From positions 57,228,501 to 57,292,500 of the forward strand of contig OX419761.1 in NCBI GenBank assembly GCA_948567375.1: a stretch of DNA of 64,000 nucleotides, in the 5' to 3' direction. Of this stretch, positions 32,909-47,900 are shown piece after piece. Every line of letters starts with the position of its first letter. Position 1 is the first letter of the stretch. The translations under genes and the position numbers were made by a program. A model generated the notes under the pieces. That model had not been told where the DNA came from, made no database searches, and was given only the letters and a program-made list of their open reading frames with translations. The stretch comes from Lunularia cruciata (lineage: Eukaryota > Streptophyta > Marchantiopsida > Lunulariales > Lunulariaceae).

Positions 32909-35900
32909 CTGAGAGGCATATGCACGCAACTTGATTGTCAGGACTTGGTACAGGCTCTGATAATTGGCTACCTATCAGAACAACACATCGAAGAAGTCAT
33001 ACACGGTAACACACCTACCCTAAGTTACTAAAACAAAAGGCTACAGGCGGTACCAAGATACGCAGACTTGGATACAAAGTCACTCTCGTGCACAACTCAG
33101 AAAAATCAAGCTGTTATAAGACATGTGTTGATGTAGATATCAGACTGTCTAGACTTGCACATATACAGAACCCAGTCCAAGAAGACAGGTTGATGTCAAT
33201 GAGGTTGATTAACTCTACAAATGACACATTCAGAAGTGAATGAACGGAAAGAGTGAAAAAAAAAAAAATTTTAAAAGTAGTTGTCACCAAATGAGAATCA
33301 GATCAAGATCAAACAGGGAAGGTGAACTTGATAACGCGATCTCGGCATCAGAGATACTGCTATAACCCACTGTTTTGCTGGCGCACTGCGGACGATAGAA
33401 GAGAACTGTTTAACAATAACTGCTTTCAATGGATCTACGTCTTTGTGCTACTTGAAACTTGAATCCTACAAGAGGTTTCATGTAAAATAAATGAGACATA
33501 TATGGAAATGGGACCAGAAGCCGTTCAAAAAACTTGGGGACCCAGAACCGACTAAGTATGGAACCGAGAACGTGCATATGAACTGCATCCATGACCGTAT
33601 GCAAATCGAAATGAATTGAATGTAGGGAAATGGAATGTAAGTGAATCTAGCATTACGAAAATACGCATAAGTAAGGACGTAATTGATACATTTCATAAGC
33701 AACACCTGCAGACAACAGAACTAGTGTACATCATGGAATACGAACCAAAACACAACAGATTAACCATCTGAAATTGAAAGCAGGAAGGACCATCACACAG
33801 AGAAACATCGAGCAAGGAACAAAACGACAGCTTTAGTTGAGGATGGGTGAAGTGGAGGGAAGTGGGAGAGGAGTGGATGGTGTCTTGGCTGTATTGGAGC
33901 GCCATATTTGAGAAATGAGAGCAGAAGCTGTTCGAAGAACGGAGGATCCAGAACACACTAAGTGCATATGAAATGCAGTATGAACGTGTCCAAATCGAAA
34001 TGAATTGCATCTAAGGAAATGGGAAGTAAGTGGATCTAACAACACAAAGATAAGCGGAAGTAAAGGCATAATTGATACATATCATAAGTAACACCTACAG
34101 AGAACTAGTATACCTCATGCAATAATAATAAAAATAAGCAAGACACAATTGATTAAGCATCTGAAATGGAAAGTCAGGGAGGACCATGAAACAGAGAAAC
34201 ATCGAGCAAGAAGCAAAAGACAAAGCTTTAGTTGAGGATGGGTGGAGAGGAGCGAAGTGGGAGGGGAGTGGATGGTGTCTTGGCTAGTTCAGAGCGAAGC
34301 GTCAGAGGACTGGATATGACGGATGAGAGCAGAAGCTGTTCGAGGAACAGGAGATCCAGAACTCATTAAATCCATATGAAGTGCAGATGGAATGGCAATG
34401 AAATGAAAGTAACACTAAATAAAAGGAACATGCGGAAAGGAGATGAAGTGCAACTTGTAAATCGAAAGGAAGGAAAAGAAGGCAAAGCATCGACATCATA
34501 AAATGATCAGAAGATAACAACATGCTGAGAAACTGTTAACTGACGTGTAATGGAAAAGCGTTAAGCAACACATGTAAAGAACTCGCTGAATAACTCATGT
34601 AAAGAAATGCACAACAACGAGTAATCGCTAACCACAAAGCAAAGCATGTAAAGTAGTAAACAACGTCTAAACGCAGACCGATGGATGGATATGAACTCTT
34701 GAGCAGTCTCCAAACGGAAGGCGGGCAGGGAACCATGAAGTTGAAAGAAGGGTAGGAACCATGGAACAGACCACATTCGCAGGAGTATTAGGTGATGATA
34801 GGTGCAGTGGAGTGAAGCAGAGCAAGGAGTCAGGGGACTGGATATAGAGAAATGAGGACAGAAGCAGTCCATCAAACGGGAGATCCAGAACTCATTGAAT
34901 GCAAATGCTATGCATGATATTCAATGAAAACAAGATAACAAACATCTGGTCGAATTAAAGCATAAGTAAATGTAACCTGCAAGCAATGTAATAGCAACAC
35001 CTATATCCTAGTTGCATGCATCGAATAAACAGAAAGAGGACAACAGCATATATAGAGAAAACACATTATCGAATGAAAGCCTAAGTAAATGTGACTTGGA
35101 AACAATCTAATAGCAATCCCTATATCTGAGATGCATGTCTCTAAGACGCGGAGACAGAACACCCACATAAGACCAGAAATAAAATCAACAGGATGAAACT
35201 GTGACTTAACGAGCCAAATTAAAAAGATTGAGATAAACAGGAGTCGAGAGTTAAGTAGAAGTTTGGAAATCGCAAGTCGAGGAAGATCTGAGAGTCAGAA
35301 AACGAAATTTGTGGAAGATGTATGAGTCAGAGCACCGGAAGTATGAAATCGCTCAGAGAACGAGGGAAGACTTGCAATGCGTCGGAGGACTGGATATAGG
35401 TAGAGAGTAGTAGAAGTAGAAGCTGTGCTAGGAACAGATGATCCAGAACTCATTAAATGCATATGATCGGTAACCAAGATGTACTTTATGCACAATGCTA
35501 GAATAGTGATAAATCCATACGGTAGAATGCATCAAATGTAACCTGAAGCAAAGGCATAATTGCAACAAATTGAAAACAACATATATCTAAAGGACTAGTA
35601 AACAACTTGAAATCGATCACAGCTATTCAAACGAATTCGAGAAAGATAAAACATTGTGTAATTGACCACCAGTAAGCAGTGCATGAACGACGAAAATTAA
35701 ACTGTACGCTGGAGTAGGGTAGGAACACGGGAAACACTGGAGGTCGAAACTCAGGAATGAACCATGAAGTAGGCAAAGAGCGAGCGAAAAGTAATAGGGA
35801 GGAATTAGCTGGGGAAGGGAGGAGTGGAACAATGCGGCAGCTTAGTGGATGGTGCAGCTGCAGAGACATATCGAAGTGTAACAGTCTAACGAGAGCGAGG

Positions 35901-38900
35901 CGAAGGAGGATAGGATATATATAGATATATGAGGACAGGATATATAGGTATACGAGAACAGAAGCCGTTCTGGGAATGGGTTATCCAGAACTCATGAAGT
36001 GCAAATGATCGGCAAATGTACATGATTCACAATGCTAGAATAGTGAGAAATCCATAAGGTAGATAGCATCGAATGTAACTTGAAGCAAAGGCATAATTGA
36101 AACAAATTGAGAATAACATATGGCTAACAGACTAGTAAACACCGTGAAATTGAGAACTCTGTAAACGAGTGCAAGAAATAGGTAACGCAATGTAAAAGAC
36201 TGCTTGATGTCATGCTATAGACGCTTGAGTCCTAAGACGCTATGCTAGAGACGCTTGAGTCCTGAGACGCTAAACAGCAAAGGGAAGCAGAAGGTGGCCA
36301 TAGTAAACCTTCACTAAAACACCTGCGACTTCATCAGTGCCTCACGCAGTGCCGAAGTAGCTGAGCAATTGTCAGTACCCCTCATACCGAGTTTCTGCTT
36401 GAAAACTCACGAGTGCCAAGGCAAACTTGGTTGCTCCCCTAAAGTGCCGCTCAAAAGTACTGGGAATGTCAAAAAAGAACAGAAGTGGAAGTGTGGAAAG
36501 CAAGGGCAAGCAAAAGTGCAGGCACATATGCGAGCGCTGGAGTCTTAGCCGTATAATGAGGATCAGTCCAGAAAGAAAAGAATCCACATGAGTAAGATGA
36601 GGGAAGAAATAAAGACATACCTGATGGATCCCTGAAATCACAAACATTCATTAGTAGAGAGAAAGTCCAGGACACAACAATGAGAAAGAGTCAAGCAGAG
36701 GTTCGTTAGTGATATGAGAGTGGAGCAAGAAAACGTCAGCGCTGCACGGGATGGGGACGAGTCAACTGAAGTATACAGTATATATATCAATTCAGAAGTC
36801 AAGGAGGACTCCCAAACAACAGTATGGTATACAGGAAGGGGACGAGTCAACTGAAACGGGAAAAGCAGAGGTGAAGTGAATTAAGGTGAAGGTGAAGTAT
36901 ACAGTATATATATCAATTCAGAAGTCAAGGAGGACTCCCAAACAACAGTATGGTATACAGGCCTCCGGGAAAAACTACTGGTGGGCTCGAACTGGAGCTC
37001 CCCACCTGGCAGAAAGCAGGGATGTTCTATGGACAGGATATATTGGTATATGGAGCAGAAGCCGTTCTGAGAACGGGTTATCCAGAACTCATGAAGTGCA
37101 CATATCCGATAAACAACATGTACTTGAATCACAATGCTAGAGTAGTATTAAAGTTGTAATGTAAAATGCATCGAAAGTAACCTGCAGCAAAGGCATAAGT
37201 GCAAGAAATTGAGAATACCGTACTGCCAATGGACAGTAAACAACATGAAATCGAGAGCAGCAATGCCAACGTGAGCGTGGGATAGAAAGCTTGATGTAAG
37301 AGTTCGCCAGTAAAAAATGAAATCGAGAGCAGCAATGCAACCAATAGCGAGAGGCATAGGAAACGTGCTGTGTGCTGTAAGAGCCCACCAGGATGCAGTG
37401 TGTGGATGAAGCGAGAGGAATAGAAAACTTGCTGTAAGAGCACACCAGGATGCAGTGCGTGGATGAAGACGAAGAACGTGGGATGGAGTTGGGGAGGAAC
37501 ACAGTAAACACTAGAGGTCGAGGCCGGAAGCAGTCAGAGATCAAAGGGGAAAGGACTAGGGAGTGAAATAGTAGGGGAATGGAGGAATGGAACAAAACAA
37601 GAATTCCCGAAGGATGTGGCTGCAGAAACGGGTCTAAATGTAAGAGTGTAACTAGAGTGAAGCGTAAGAGGACAGGATATATAAAGTATATCACACCCAG
37701 CGCTATGTACACTGGAGTCCGGAGACACTAATCAGGATATGGACAGGATATATAGGTATACGAGAGCAGAAGCCGAAGCAGAAGCAACAAGCGCTACGGA
37801 CTCTTGAGTCCTGGGACGCTAAACCAATAAGGGAAGCAGAAGGTGGCCATAGTAAACCTCCACGAAAGCACATAGGCCTTCATCAGTGCCTCACACAGTG
37901 CCAAAGTAGCTGAGCAAGTGCGATCCTCCTCGTACCAGTTTCTGCTCGAAAAATCATGAGTGCCAAGGCAAACTCGGTTGCTCCCCCTAAGTGCTGCTCA
38001 GAAGTAGTGAGAATGTTGAGGGAAGAACAGAGAAGTTTACAAGCTTCAAGGTTTGCAAGCCTACAGGAGAAAGTACTGGTGGGCTCAAACAGAAGCTTCC
38101 TGCCTGGCGAAATCTTAAAGCCCATAACTACTGCAGAATGGGGCCAGGGTCTGTAGAAAAATATGAACTGGTGAGCAAACGTGTCCTAATCACGAGCTAA
38201 TCTATTCTGCCCAGAGGGAAGGGGAAAGTATGCGTAAGGTTAAGTGCAGAGATGGATCGAAAGAAGTATTTCCAGGCATAGAGGTCCCCATGTTTGGAGC
38301 GTAGAAAAGGTAACGTATATGCAAACGAGGGACAGGTAAAGCTATAAATCGAAGGACGAAGAGAAGGACCCGGCTTGATGTGCTACAAGGTGAGTCAAAG
38401 AGCAACACCAAACATAGACGGACCAGTGACCATGAACAGTGAGAGTCTGATGTGGACAGAGGTGAGTCAGCATGGAACTAGAAACGAGGATGCAACCTAG
38501 ACTGTGAACAGGAAGTGGCTGACCGGAAGAGACTGATGTGGACCTTGGGACTGGTAAAGCAATAAATAGAAGGAGAAGGACCTGTAAAAGGAACAGGGAT
38601 GTAACTCAGTGGTAGAGTATCACCTTGACGTGGTGAAAGCCATCAAGCTTATCGAAGTGAGTAAATGGAGAGTCAATGTGTAAATCAAAACGAGGACTGA
38701 CCAAGAACAAGAAGAGTCTGACATGGTCAGAGGAGAGTTAACGAGGATGGAACCACTGACCGTGAACGCTGGACTGGATATAGAGAAATGAGGGCAGAAG
38801 CCGTTCACTGGGAATCCAGGACTCACTAAGTGCAAATGCGATGCAACATATGTAAAATATACCTAATAACGAACATGTGGTCGACTTAGAGCATAAGTAC

Positions 38901-41900
38901 TTATAACCTGGAAGCGAACTAATAGCCACACTTACATCTAATAGCATATAACCGAGTAGCAAGCCTTGAATAAATGGAAACAGAGCACCCTAATATATAG
39001 AGAACAAGCATCATCGAAAGAAACTAAACGAAAAAGAAAAGTAAATGTAACGTGGAAAGAATCAGAAAGCAACCCCTATATCCAAGATACATGCTACGAA
39101 GAAGTGGAAACGGAGCACACTCATAAGTAGAGGAATAGAACCAACAGGAAGAACGGCAGACAGAGGCAAACAGGAGTCTGAGCGTCAAGTAGAAGGCTGG
39201 AAATCTCAAGTCGAGGAAGATCTGAGACACAGAAATCAGCAGTCGTGGAAAATGAAGGTGTCAGGAGCGGGAGTATGAAATCGGTCAGAGAACGAGGGGA
39301 GATGAGCGGAGCATCGCAGGACAGGATATAGTACATCACAGCATGCACTATGGATGCATGAGTCCTAAAACGCTAAGCAATTGAAGGAAGCAGAAGCCAT
39401 ACTAAACCTTCATGAAAGCATTTATGACTTCATCAGTGCCTAACGGAGTGCCGAAGTAGCTGAGCGAATGTCAAACCCCTCGCCCCGAGTTTCTGTTCGA
39501 AAGCTCATGAGTGCCAAGGCAAACTCGGTTACTTCCAACCAATTTGGATAACCAAATTCGAGTGCAGTTACCAAACGCAGTGTCGAAGTAGCTGGGTAAA
39601 TGCCAGTACCTCTCGTTCCGAGTTTCTGTTTGAATGCTCATGAGAACTGAGGACTGGTGTCAGAGGACTGGATATTGGTCGATGATATTGTCAGAGGACT
39701 GGATACAGAGAAATGAGGACAGCAGTCGTTCGATGAACGAGTGATCCAGAACTCATTGAATGCAAATGAGATGCAAGATATGCAATGTATACAAGATAAC
39801 CAACATCTGATCGAATAATAGCATAAATAAACATAACCTGGAAACATATCAAGAGAAACACCTATGTACAAGTAGCATGCATCGAAATTGTGGAAACAGA
39901 ACAACAGTGCATGTAGAGAAATAAAATCAACAGGAAAAGTGACCACATGTCGAGGCAGACAAGAAAGATTAAGATAAACCGATGTAGAAGCCTGGAAATG
40001 GAAAGTCGTGAGTCAGCAGCCCGAGCTAATGAAATCGCTCAGAGGACAAGGGAAGTAGGCGAAGCATTAGAGGACAGGATATAGATTATATCGCAGCATG
40101 TGCTATGAACACATGAGTCATAAAACACCAAAAACACAAAGGGAAGCAGAAAGGCGGTCTTGGTACACCTCCATGAAAGCATGTACAACTTCATCAGTGC
40201 CAAACGCAGTGCCGCAGTAGCTGGGCAAATGCCAGTAACCCTCGTACCAAGTTTTCTGTTTGAAAGCTCATGAGTGCCAAGGCAGAGGACTGGATATTAT
40301 TGGTAGATGAGAGCAGAAGCCATCTAGGAACGGGTGATCCAGAACTCATTAAGTGCATATGACAGGTAACCAAGATATGCTCGATACGAGAATAGTGATA
40401 AATCCCTCAAGTAGAATGCATCGAATGTAACCTGAAACAAAGGCATAATTGCAGCATATTGGAAACAACATCTATAGCTCTATATATAAAGAACTAGCAA
40501 ACAATGTGTATTCGGTACCAGCTAAGCAACAGAATGCGAGAAATATAATACACTGGGTAATTGACCACCTGCAGGCACCGTGTGAACGAGGAAAATAAGC
40601 TGTAGTCTGGAGTCGGGGAGGAACATTGGAGATCGAAAGTCAAGAATGAACCGAGAAGCAGGAAAAGAGCGAGTGAAAATAATAGGGAGGGAATAAGCTG
40701 AGGACGGGAGGAGTGGAGCAATGCAGGAGCGGAGTGGATGGTATTTATTCTGAGATGTCTCGAAGAGTAACAGTGTAACGCAACCAGGATATTAGGAGCA
40801 ACAGGATATTAGGAGACGAGAGTGAAGCAAACGAGGATTGGATATAGAGAAATGAGGACAGAAGCCGACAGAAGCCGTTCCTCGGGAGATCCAGAACTCA
40901 TTAGATGCAAACGAGATGCAAGATATGTAAAGTATGCAAGATGGCAAACATCTGATCGAATGATAGCATAAATAAACCTAACCTGGAAACATGTGAAGAG
41001 TAATACCAATACAACAGTATATACCAATAACATGCATCTGAAAAGCGGAAAGAGAACAACAGTGCAAGTAGAGAAATAAAATCGACTTGACAAGCCAGAC
41101 GAGAAAGATTCAGATAGACCAAAGTAGAAAATCAATGTAGCAGCTAGGAAATCTAAAGTCGAGAAAGATCCGTGAGTCAGTCCAACCGTATGAGATCTTG
41201 AAAGTATGAAATCGCTCAGAGAACAAGAGAAGTAGAGCAAAGCGTTAGAGGACTGGATATGGATTATATTGCAAAAGAGGACTGGATATAGAGAAATGAG
41301 GACAGAAGCCGTTCATCAAACGGGAGATCCAGAACTCAATAAATGCAAATGCTGTGCACGATATGTAATGTAAACAAGGTAATGAACATCTTATCGAATT
41401 AAAGCATAAGTAAATGTAACCTGGAAGCAATGTAATAGCAACACCTATATCCTAGTTGCATGAATCGAATAAACAGAAAGAGGACACCTACAACATATAT
41501 AGAGAAAAGAACATCATCGATTGAAAACCTAGGTAAAGGTCACTTGGAAACAATTTAATAGCAACACCTATATCTAAGATGCATGCTTCAAAGAAGCAGA
41601 GACAAAACACCCACATGAGTAGAGAAATAAAATCAACAGGAAGAAACGGTGACTTAACGAGCCAAATTACAAACATTGACAAACAGGAGTCGAGAGACAA
41701 GTAGAAGTCTGGAAATTGCAAGTCAAGGAAGATCTGAGAGTCAGGAAACGAAATTCGTGGAAGATTCGCTCTGACTTATACAAGTCAGAGCACCAGAAGT
41801 ATGGCATCGCCCAGAGAACAAGGGAAGACGAGCAAGGCATTGGAGGACTGGATTGGATAGAGCATATCACAATCAGCGCTATGGACGCTTGAGTCCTGGA

Positions 41901-44900
41901 ACGCAACAACTGAGGGAAGCAGAAGGTGGCCACAGTAAACCTCCACGAAAGCACATGTACCTTCATCAGTGCCTCACGCAGTGCCGAAGCAGCTGAGCAA
42001 TAGTCAGTACACCTTGTATCAAGTTACTGCTCGAAAACCCATGAGTGCCAAGGCAAACTTGGTTGCTCCCCAAAGTGCCACTCAACAGTAGAAAGAATGT
42101 TGAGGAAAGAATAGTTTGTGTGTCGATCAGAAGTGTTGCAGCTATCAGCTATCGTAAAATGCTAGCATCTGGAAAGAAGAAACGAGTAAAAGTGTAGGGA
42201 AAGGAGTAATCGCAATAATCCTAGCCGCAGAATGAGAACAAGCTAAGAAAGAAATGAATCACAGTGAGCAGGAGGAGGGATTAATGGAGACTGACCTGGT
42301 GAATCCCTGAAATCAGAAACATCGGTTAGTAGAGACATATCCACGACACAGTAAGGTTATCGAATAAAGGTTATCTAGTGAAGCAGTTGTTAAAGAAAAG
42401 CTCATTAATACCAAAAGAGGGGATGGAGAAAGAACCAGCATCGATGCACAGGAAGGAGTGAGCCGACACAGACGGGGAATGCAGGGGTGAAGAGTAAGAA
42501 AGACGAAGAGCAAGTAGAAAAGAACAGAATGAAATCCCACAAGGGGAGTGCGAGAGAAAGAAAGGCAGTGTCAACCTGGGATGAAGTGAGGGACAGGGTG
42601 GATGGTGTTTATTCTAAGACGTCCCGAAGAGTAACAGTGTAACGCAACCAGGATATTAGGAGCAAGAGGATATTAGGAGACGAGAGTGAGGAGAAAGAGG
42701 ACTGGATATAGTATATCGCAGCAAACACTATAGACGCTTGGGTCCTAAAACGCTAAACAACTGAAGGAAGCAGAAGGTGGCCATAGCAAACCTCCACGAA
42801 AGCACATACTACTTCATCAGTGCCTCACGCAGTGCTGAAGTAGCTGAGCAAATGTCAGTACCCCTCGTACCAAGTTTCTGCTTGAAAACTCATGAGTTTT
42901 AGAGGACTGGATATAGAGAAATGAGGACAGAAGCCTATCGAGGAACTGGAGATCCACAACTCATTGAATGCAAATCAGATGCAAGATATGTAAAGTATAC
43001 AAGATTGCGAACCTCTGATTGAATGATAGAATAAATAAACATAGCCTGGAAACATATCAAAATTGATACCTATATACCAGTCACATGCAACGGAAAAGCG
43101 GAAACAGAACAATAGTGCATGTAGAGAAATCAACTTGACGAGCTAGAAGAGAAAGATTCATATAAACCGCAGTAGAAAATCAATCTAGCAGCTAGGAAAT
43201 GGAAAGCCATGGAAGATCCGTGTGTCAGCCCGAAAGTATGAAATCGTTCAGAGAATGAGGGAAGAGGAGTGCGGCGTTAGACGACTGAATATAGACTATA
43301 TCTCAACATGTGCTATGAACACATGAGACCTAAAACACCAAAAACACAGAGGGAAGCAGAAAGGTGGTCATAGTATGCCTCCACGAAAGCACATACGACT
43401 TCATCAGTGCCAAACGCAGTGCCAAAGTAGCTGGGCGAATACCAGTACCCCTCTCATCTAGTTTATGTTCGAAAGTTCATGACTGGACCACGTTAGAGGA
43501 CTGGATATAGGTAGATGAGAGCAGAAGCTGTTCTAGGAATGGGTGATCCAGAACTTATTATATGCATATGATTGGTAACCAAGATGTACTTTATGCACAA
43601 TGATAAAATTGTGATAAATCCATAAAGTAGAATGCATCAAATGTAACCTGAAGGAAAGGCATAATTGCAACAAATCGAGAACCTATATCTAAAGGACTAG
43701 TAAACAACTTGAAATCGATAACAGTTATTCAAACGAATTCGAGAAATATAAAACATTGTGTAATTGATCATCAGTAAGCAGTGCATGAACCAAGAAAATT
43801 AAACTGTAGGCTGGAGTCGGGTAGGAACACTGGAGGTCGAAAGTCAGGAATGAACCATGAAGTAGGCAAAGAGCGAGGGGAAAATAATAGGGAGGGAATT
43901 AGCTGGGGAAGGGAGGAGCGGAACAATGCAGGAGCTTAGTGGATGGTGCAGCTGCAGAGACATATCGAAGTGTAACAGTGTAACGAGGGCAAAGCGAAAG
44001 AGGACAGGATATATATTGGTAAATGAGAGCAGAAGCCGTTCTGGAAACGGGTTATCCAGAACTCATGAAGTGCACAAGTGCAGTGACAGGATATATTGGT
44101 AAATGAGAGCAGAAGCCGTTCTGGGAACGGGTTATCCAGAACTCATGAAGTGCACAAGTGCACATATTCGATAAACAACATTTACTTGAATTACAGTGCT
44201 AGTGTAGTATGAAAGCTTTAGTGTAAAATGCATCGAAAATAACCTGCAGCAAAAGTATAGGTGCAAAAAAGTAACCTGTAGCAAAGGCATAAGTGCAAGA
44301 AATTGAGAACACCGTACTGCTAATGGACAATAACGAACTTGAAATCGAGAGCAGCAAGGCCAACGTGAGTGTGGGTTAGAAAGCTTGATGTAAGAGTTCA
44401 CCAGTAAAAAATAATGAAGTCAGAGAGCAGCAATGCAACCAAAAGCGAGAGGTATAGGAAACGTGCTATGGGCTGTAAGAGCCCGCCAGGATGCAGTGCG
44501 TGGATGAAGCGAGAGGAATAGGAAACTTGCTTTAAGAGCCCACCAGGATACAGTGCACAGATGAAGATGAAGAACGTGGGATGGAGTGGGGGAGGAACAC
44601 AGGAAACAGTAGAGAGCGAGGCAGGAAGCAGTCAGAGAGCGAAGGGAAAAGACTAGGGAGTGAAATAGTACAGGAATGTGTGGATGTAGCAGGCATTTCG
44701 CGATTATGGCTGCAGAAACGGGTAGAAATGTAAGAGTGTAACTATAGCCGAGCGTAAGGGACAGGATAAAGTATATCACTCCCAGTGCTATGGACACTGG
44801 AGTCTGGATACGCTAAACAACTGAAGGAAGCAGAAGGCGGCCATAGTAAACCTCCACTATAACACCAACGACTTCATCAGTGCCTCACGCAGTGCCGAAG

Positions 44901-47900
44901 TAGCTGAACAATTGTCAGTACTCCTCGTCCCGAGTTTCTGCTCAAAAACTCATGAGTGCCAAGGCAAACTCGGTTGCTTCCAACAGCGCCGCTATCAGCA
45001 GTACTAAATGAAACAACGAACCGCCAGGGGAAGGTTACAGAAATGGAAGGCTACAGAAATGAGCAACTGGAGCCTAAAGTCTTAAAAGAGCAGAAATCGG
45101 ACCAATGCATAATGTAGGCATGAACGAAATTGTGAAGAAGGGAAAGAAGAAAAAGATCAAAACGCAGGAGAATGTGAGTGATGTGAGACATCTCTCGAAA
45201 AACACCTGCAAGGACAAAGTCTATCAGGGTGAGCAGTGAAAGAGAGCGAAGCACAAAGAAACCAGGAGGAGGTAGTAAGAAAACAAAGGAATGAGCCAGT
45301 TAGAAGAGTGTGAAGCTGAGAGCTAGAGAGCAGAAAATAAAGCAGAGAGCAGAGAACAAGGCAGAACGGACAGGCATGAAAAGGTGGACTAAAGAAGGAA
45401 CTCACTATGAGCTAAGCAAGACCTAGAACCCAGATGAGCAGAAAGCAAAGGAGAAGGAGAGGGTTTCCGAGGGAAGGATGGCCTCGGGTACTGAGAGAGC
45501 CTCGGGAACTGTGAAGGAACCAGGCAAGATTGTCACACGTGTGAGATGATGACACGTGTAACTATGCTACGTATTACTCTGCTTATAACTTTGCTTATAA
45601 TATCGATGCATCCTGGTGTATCCTTATCAACAGGAGAGAACAAATATACTGAAACGCGCAGCCATGTAAGGAGTGTGAGTAACAAGCTGTAATGGAAGAC
45701 CTAGAACTCAAAAATACACCATTCCATTCGAGGGAAACTGAAAATAACAGACTGTTCAGAACACATACAAGGCAACCGTGAAGTAAAACAACAGATGTGA
45801 ATTGGGGCAAAAGGGAAAAAAGTGGATAGTCACATAGCTAATGGGCGATGCATCAAACATGAGACATGTATATATGTATATGAGAACAGAAACTGTTCTG
45901 ACCCGTGCCTAAAGAAACAGTCAGGAATAAGTCCTGATCACCGCTATAATAAACAAGCCTACAGTGAAAGCTAATGGATACAGGATAGCCTACAGGATAT
46001 ATATATATATATAGGTATATGAGAGCAGAAGGTATACAAGGACAGGATATATTGGTATACGAGAACAGAAGCCGTTCTGGGAATGCATTATCCAGAACTC
46101 ATGAATTGCAAATGATCGGTAAGCAAGATGTACGTGATTCACAATGCTAGAATAGTGAGAAATCCATAAGGTAGAATGCATTGAATGTAACTTGAAGCAA
46201 AGGCATAATAGAAACAAATTGAGAATAACATATGGCTAACAGGCTAGTAAACAAACATGACATCAAGAACTCTATGCTAACAAACTGTGAGAAATAGGAA
46301 ATGCTATGTAAAAGGCTGCCAGTAAGCAGCGCGTGAACGATAAGAATTAAAAACGTGGGCTGGAGTCAGGTAGGAACACTGTATACACGAGAGGTCAAAC
46401 CCAGGAATCAGGTAAAGAGCGAAGGAAAAGTAATAGGGAGTGAATTAGCTGGGGAATGGAGGAGTGGAAGAATGCAAGAGCTATAGGATGGTGTGGCTGC
46501 AGAAACCTGTCAAAGTGTAGCAGGGTAGCGAGGGCAAAGCAAAATAGGACAGGATATAAAGCATATCGCAACAAGTGCTATGGGCACTTGAGTCCTGAGA
46601 CGCTAAACAGCAAAGGGAAGCAGAAGGCAGCCATAGTAAACCTTCACAAAAGCACCTGCGACTTCATCAGTGCCTCACGCAGTGCCGAAGTAACTGAGCA
46701 ATTGTCAGTACCCCTCGTACCGAGTTTCTGCTCGAAAACTCATGAGTGCCAAGGCAAACTCGGTTGCTCCCCTAAAGTGCCGCTCAAAAGTACTGGGAAT
46801 GTCAAAAAGAACAGAAGTGGAAGTGTGGAAAGAAAGGGCAAGCAGAAGTGCAGGCACATAAGTAAGCGCTGGAGTCTTAGCCGCATAATGAGGATCAGTC
46901 CAGAAAGAAAAGAATCCACATGAGTAAGATGAGGGAAGAAATCGAGACATACCTGATGGATCCCTGAAATCACAGACATTCATTAATAGAGAGAAAGTCC
47001 AGGACACAACAATGCGAAATAGTCAAGCAGAGGTTTGTTAGTGGTACGAGAGTGGAGCAAGAAACATCAGCGCTGCACGGGAACGGGCGAGTCAACTGAA
47101 ACAGGAAAAGCAGAGGTGAAGTGAATTAAGGTGAAGGTGAAGTATACAGTATATATATAAATTCAGAAGTCAAGTAGGACTCCCAAACAACAGTATGGTA
47201 TACAAGCCTACGGGAAAAACTACAGGACAGGATATATTTGTACATGAGAGCAGAAGCTGTTCTGGGAACAGATTATCCAGAACTCATGAAATGCAAATAT
47301 CCGATAAACAATATGTACTTGAATCACAATGCTAGAGTAGTATTAAATCTTTTATGTAAAATGCATCGAAAGTAACCTGCAGCAAAGGCATAATTGAAAC
47401 AAATTGAGAATACCGGATTGCCAATGGACAGTAAAGAACGTGAAATCAAGAGCAGCAATGCCAACATTAGCGAGGAATAGAAAGCTTGATGTAAGAGTCT
47501 GCCAGTAAAGAATGTTAAATCGATAGAGAGCAGCAATGCCAACGTTAGGGAGGAATAGAAAGCTTGATGTACGAGTCTGCCAGTAAAGTGAAATCTAGAG
47601 CAATGCAAACGGTGGCGAGAGGAATAGCAAACGTGCTGTAAGAGCCCACCAGGAAGCTGTGCATGGACAAAAATGAAGAACGTGGGCTGGAGCTGGGTAG
47701 GAACACTGTAAACACGAGAGGTCGAGGCAGGAAGCAGTCAAAGATCGAAGGGAAAATACTAGGGAGTAAAATAGTAGGGGAATGGATGAGTGGAACAGAA
47801 CTAGAATGCTCGAAGGATGTGGCTGCAGAAAAGGGTCGAAATGTAAGAGGGTAACTAGAGTGAAGCGTAAGAGGACAGGATATAAAGTATATCACACCCA

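Noticed and set aside
36340-36420. Hammerhead ribozyme (retrozyme) in the long-stem block
   Set aside because: CTGATGA occurs on the minus strand and CGAAA on the plus strand, but not in the order and spacing a hammerhead core needs.
37137-37712. 191-codon minus-strand ORF in the intron array (and similar ones at 40809-41240 and 44420-44797)
   Set aside because: Composition is hydrophobic, Ser/Tyr/Leu-rich, as expected from pyrimidine-rich intron sense strand. Equivalent modules have stops at other places, so no frame is conserved.
38595-38645. Functional tRNA-Val gene
   Set aside because: T arm and acceptor 3' half are missing; only a plastid-derived fragment.
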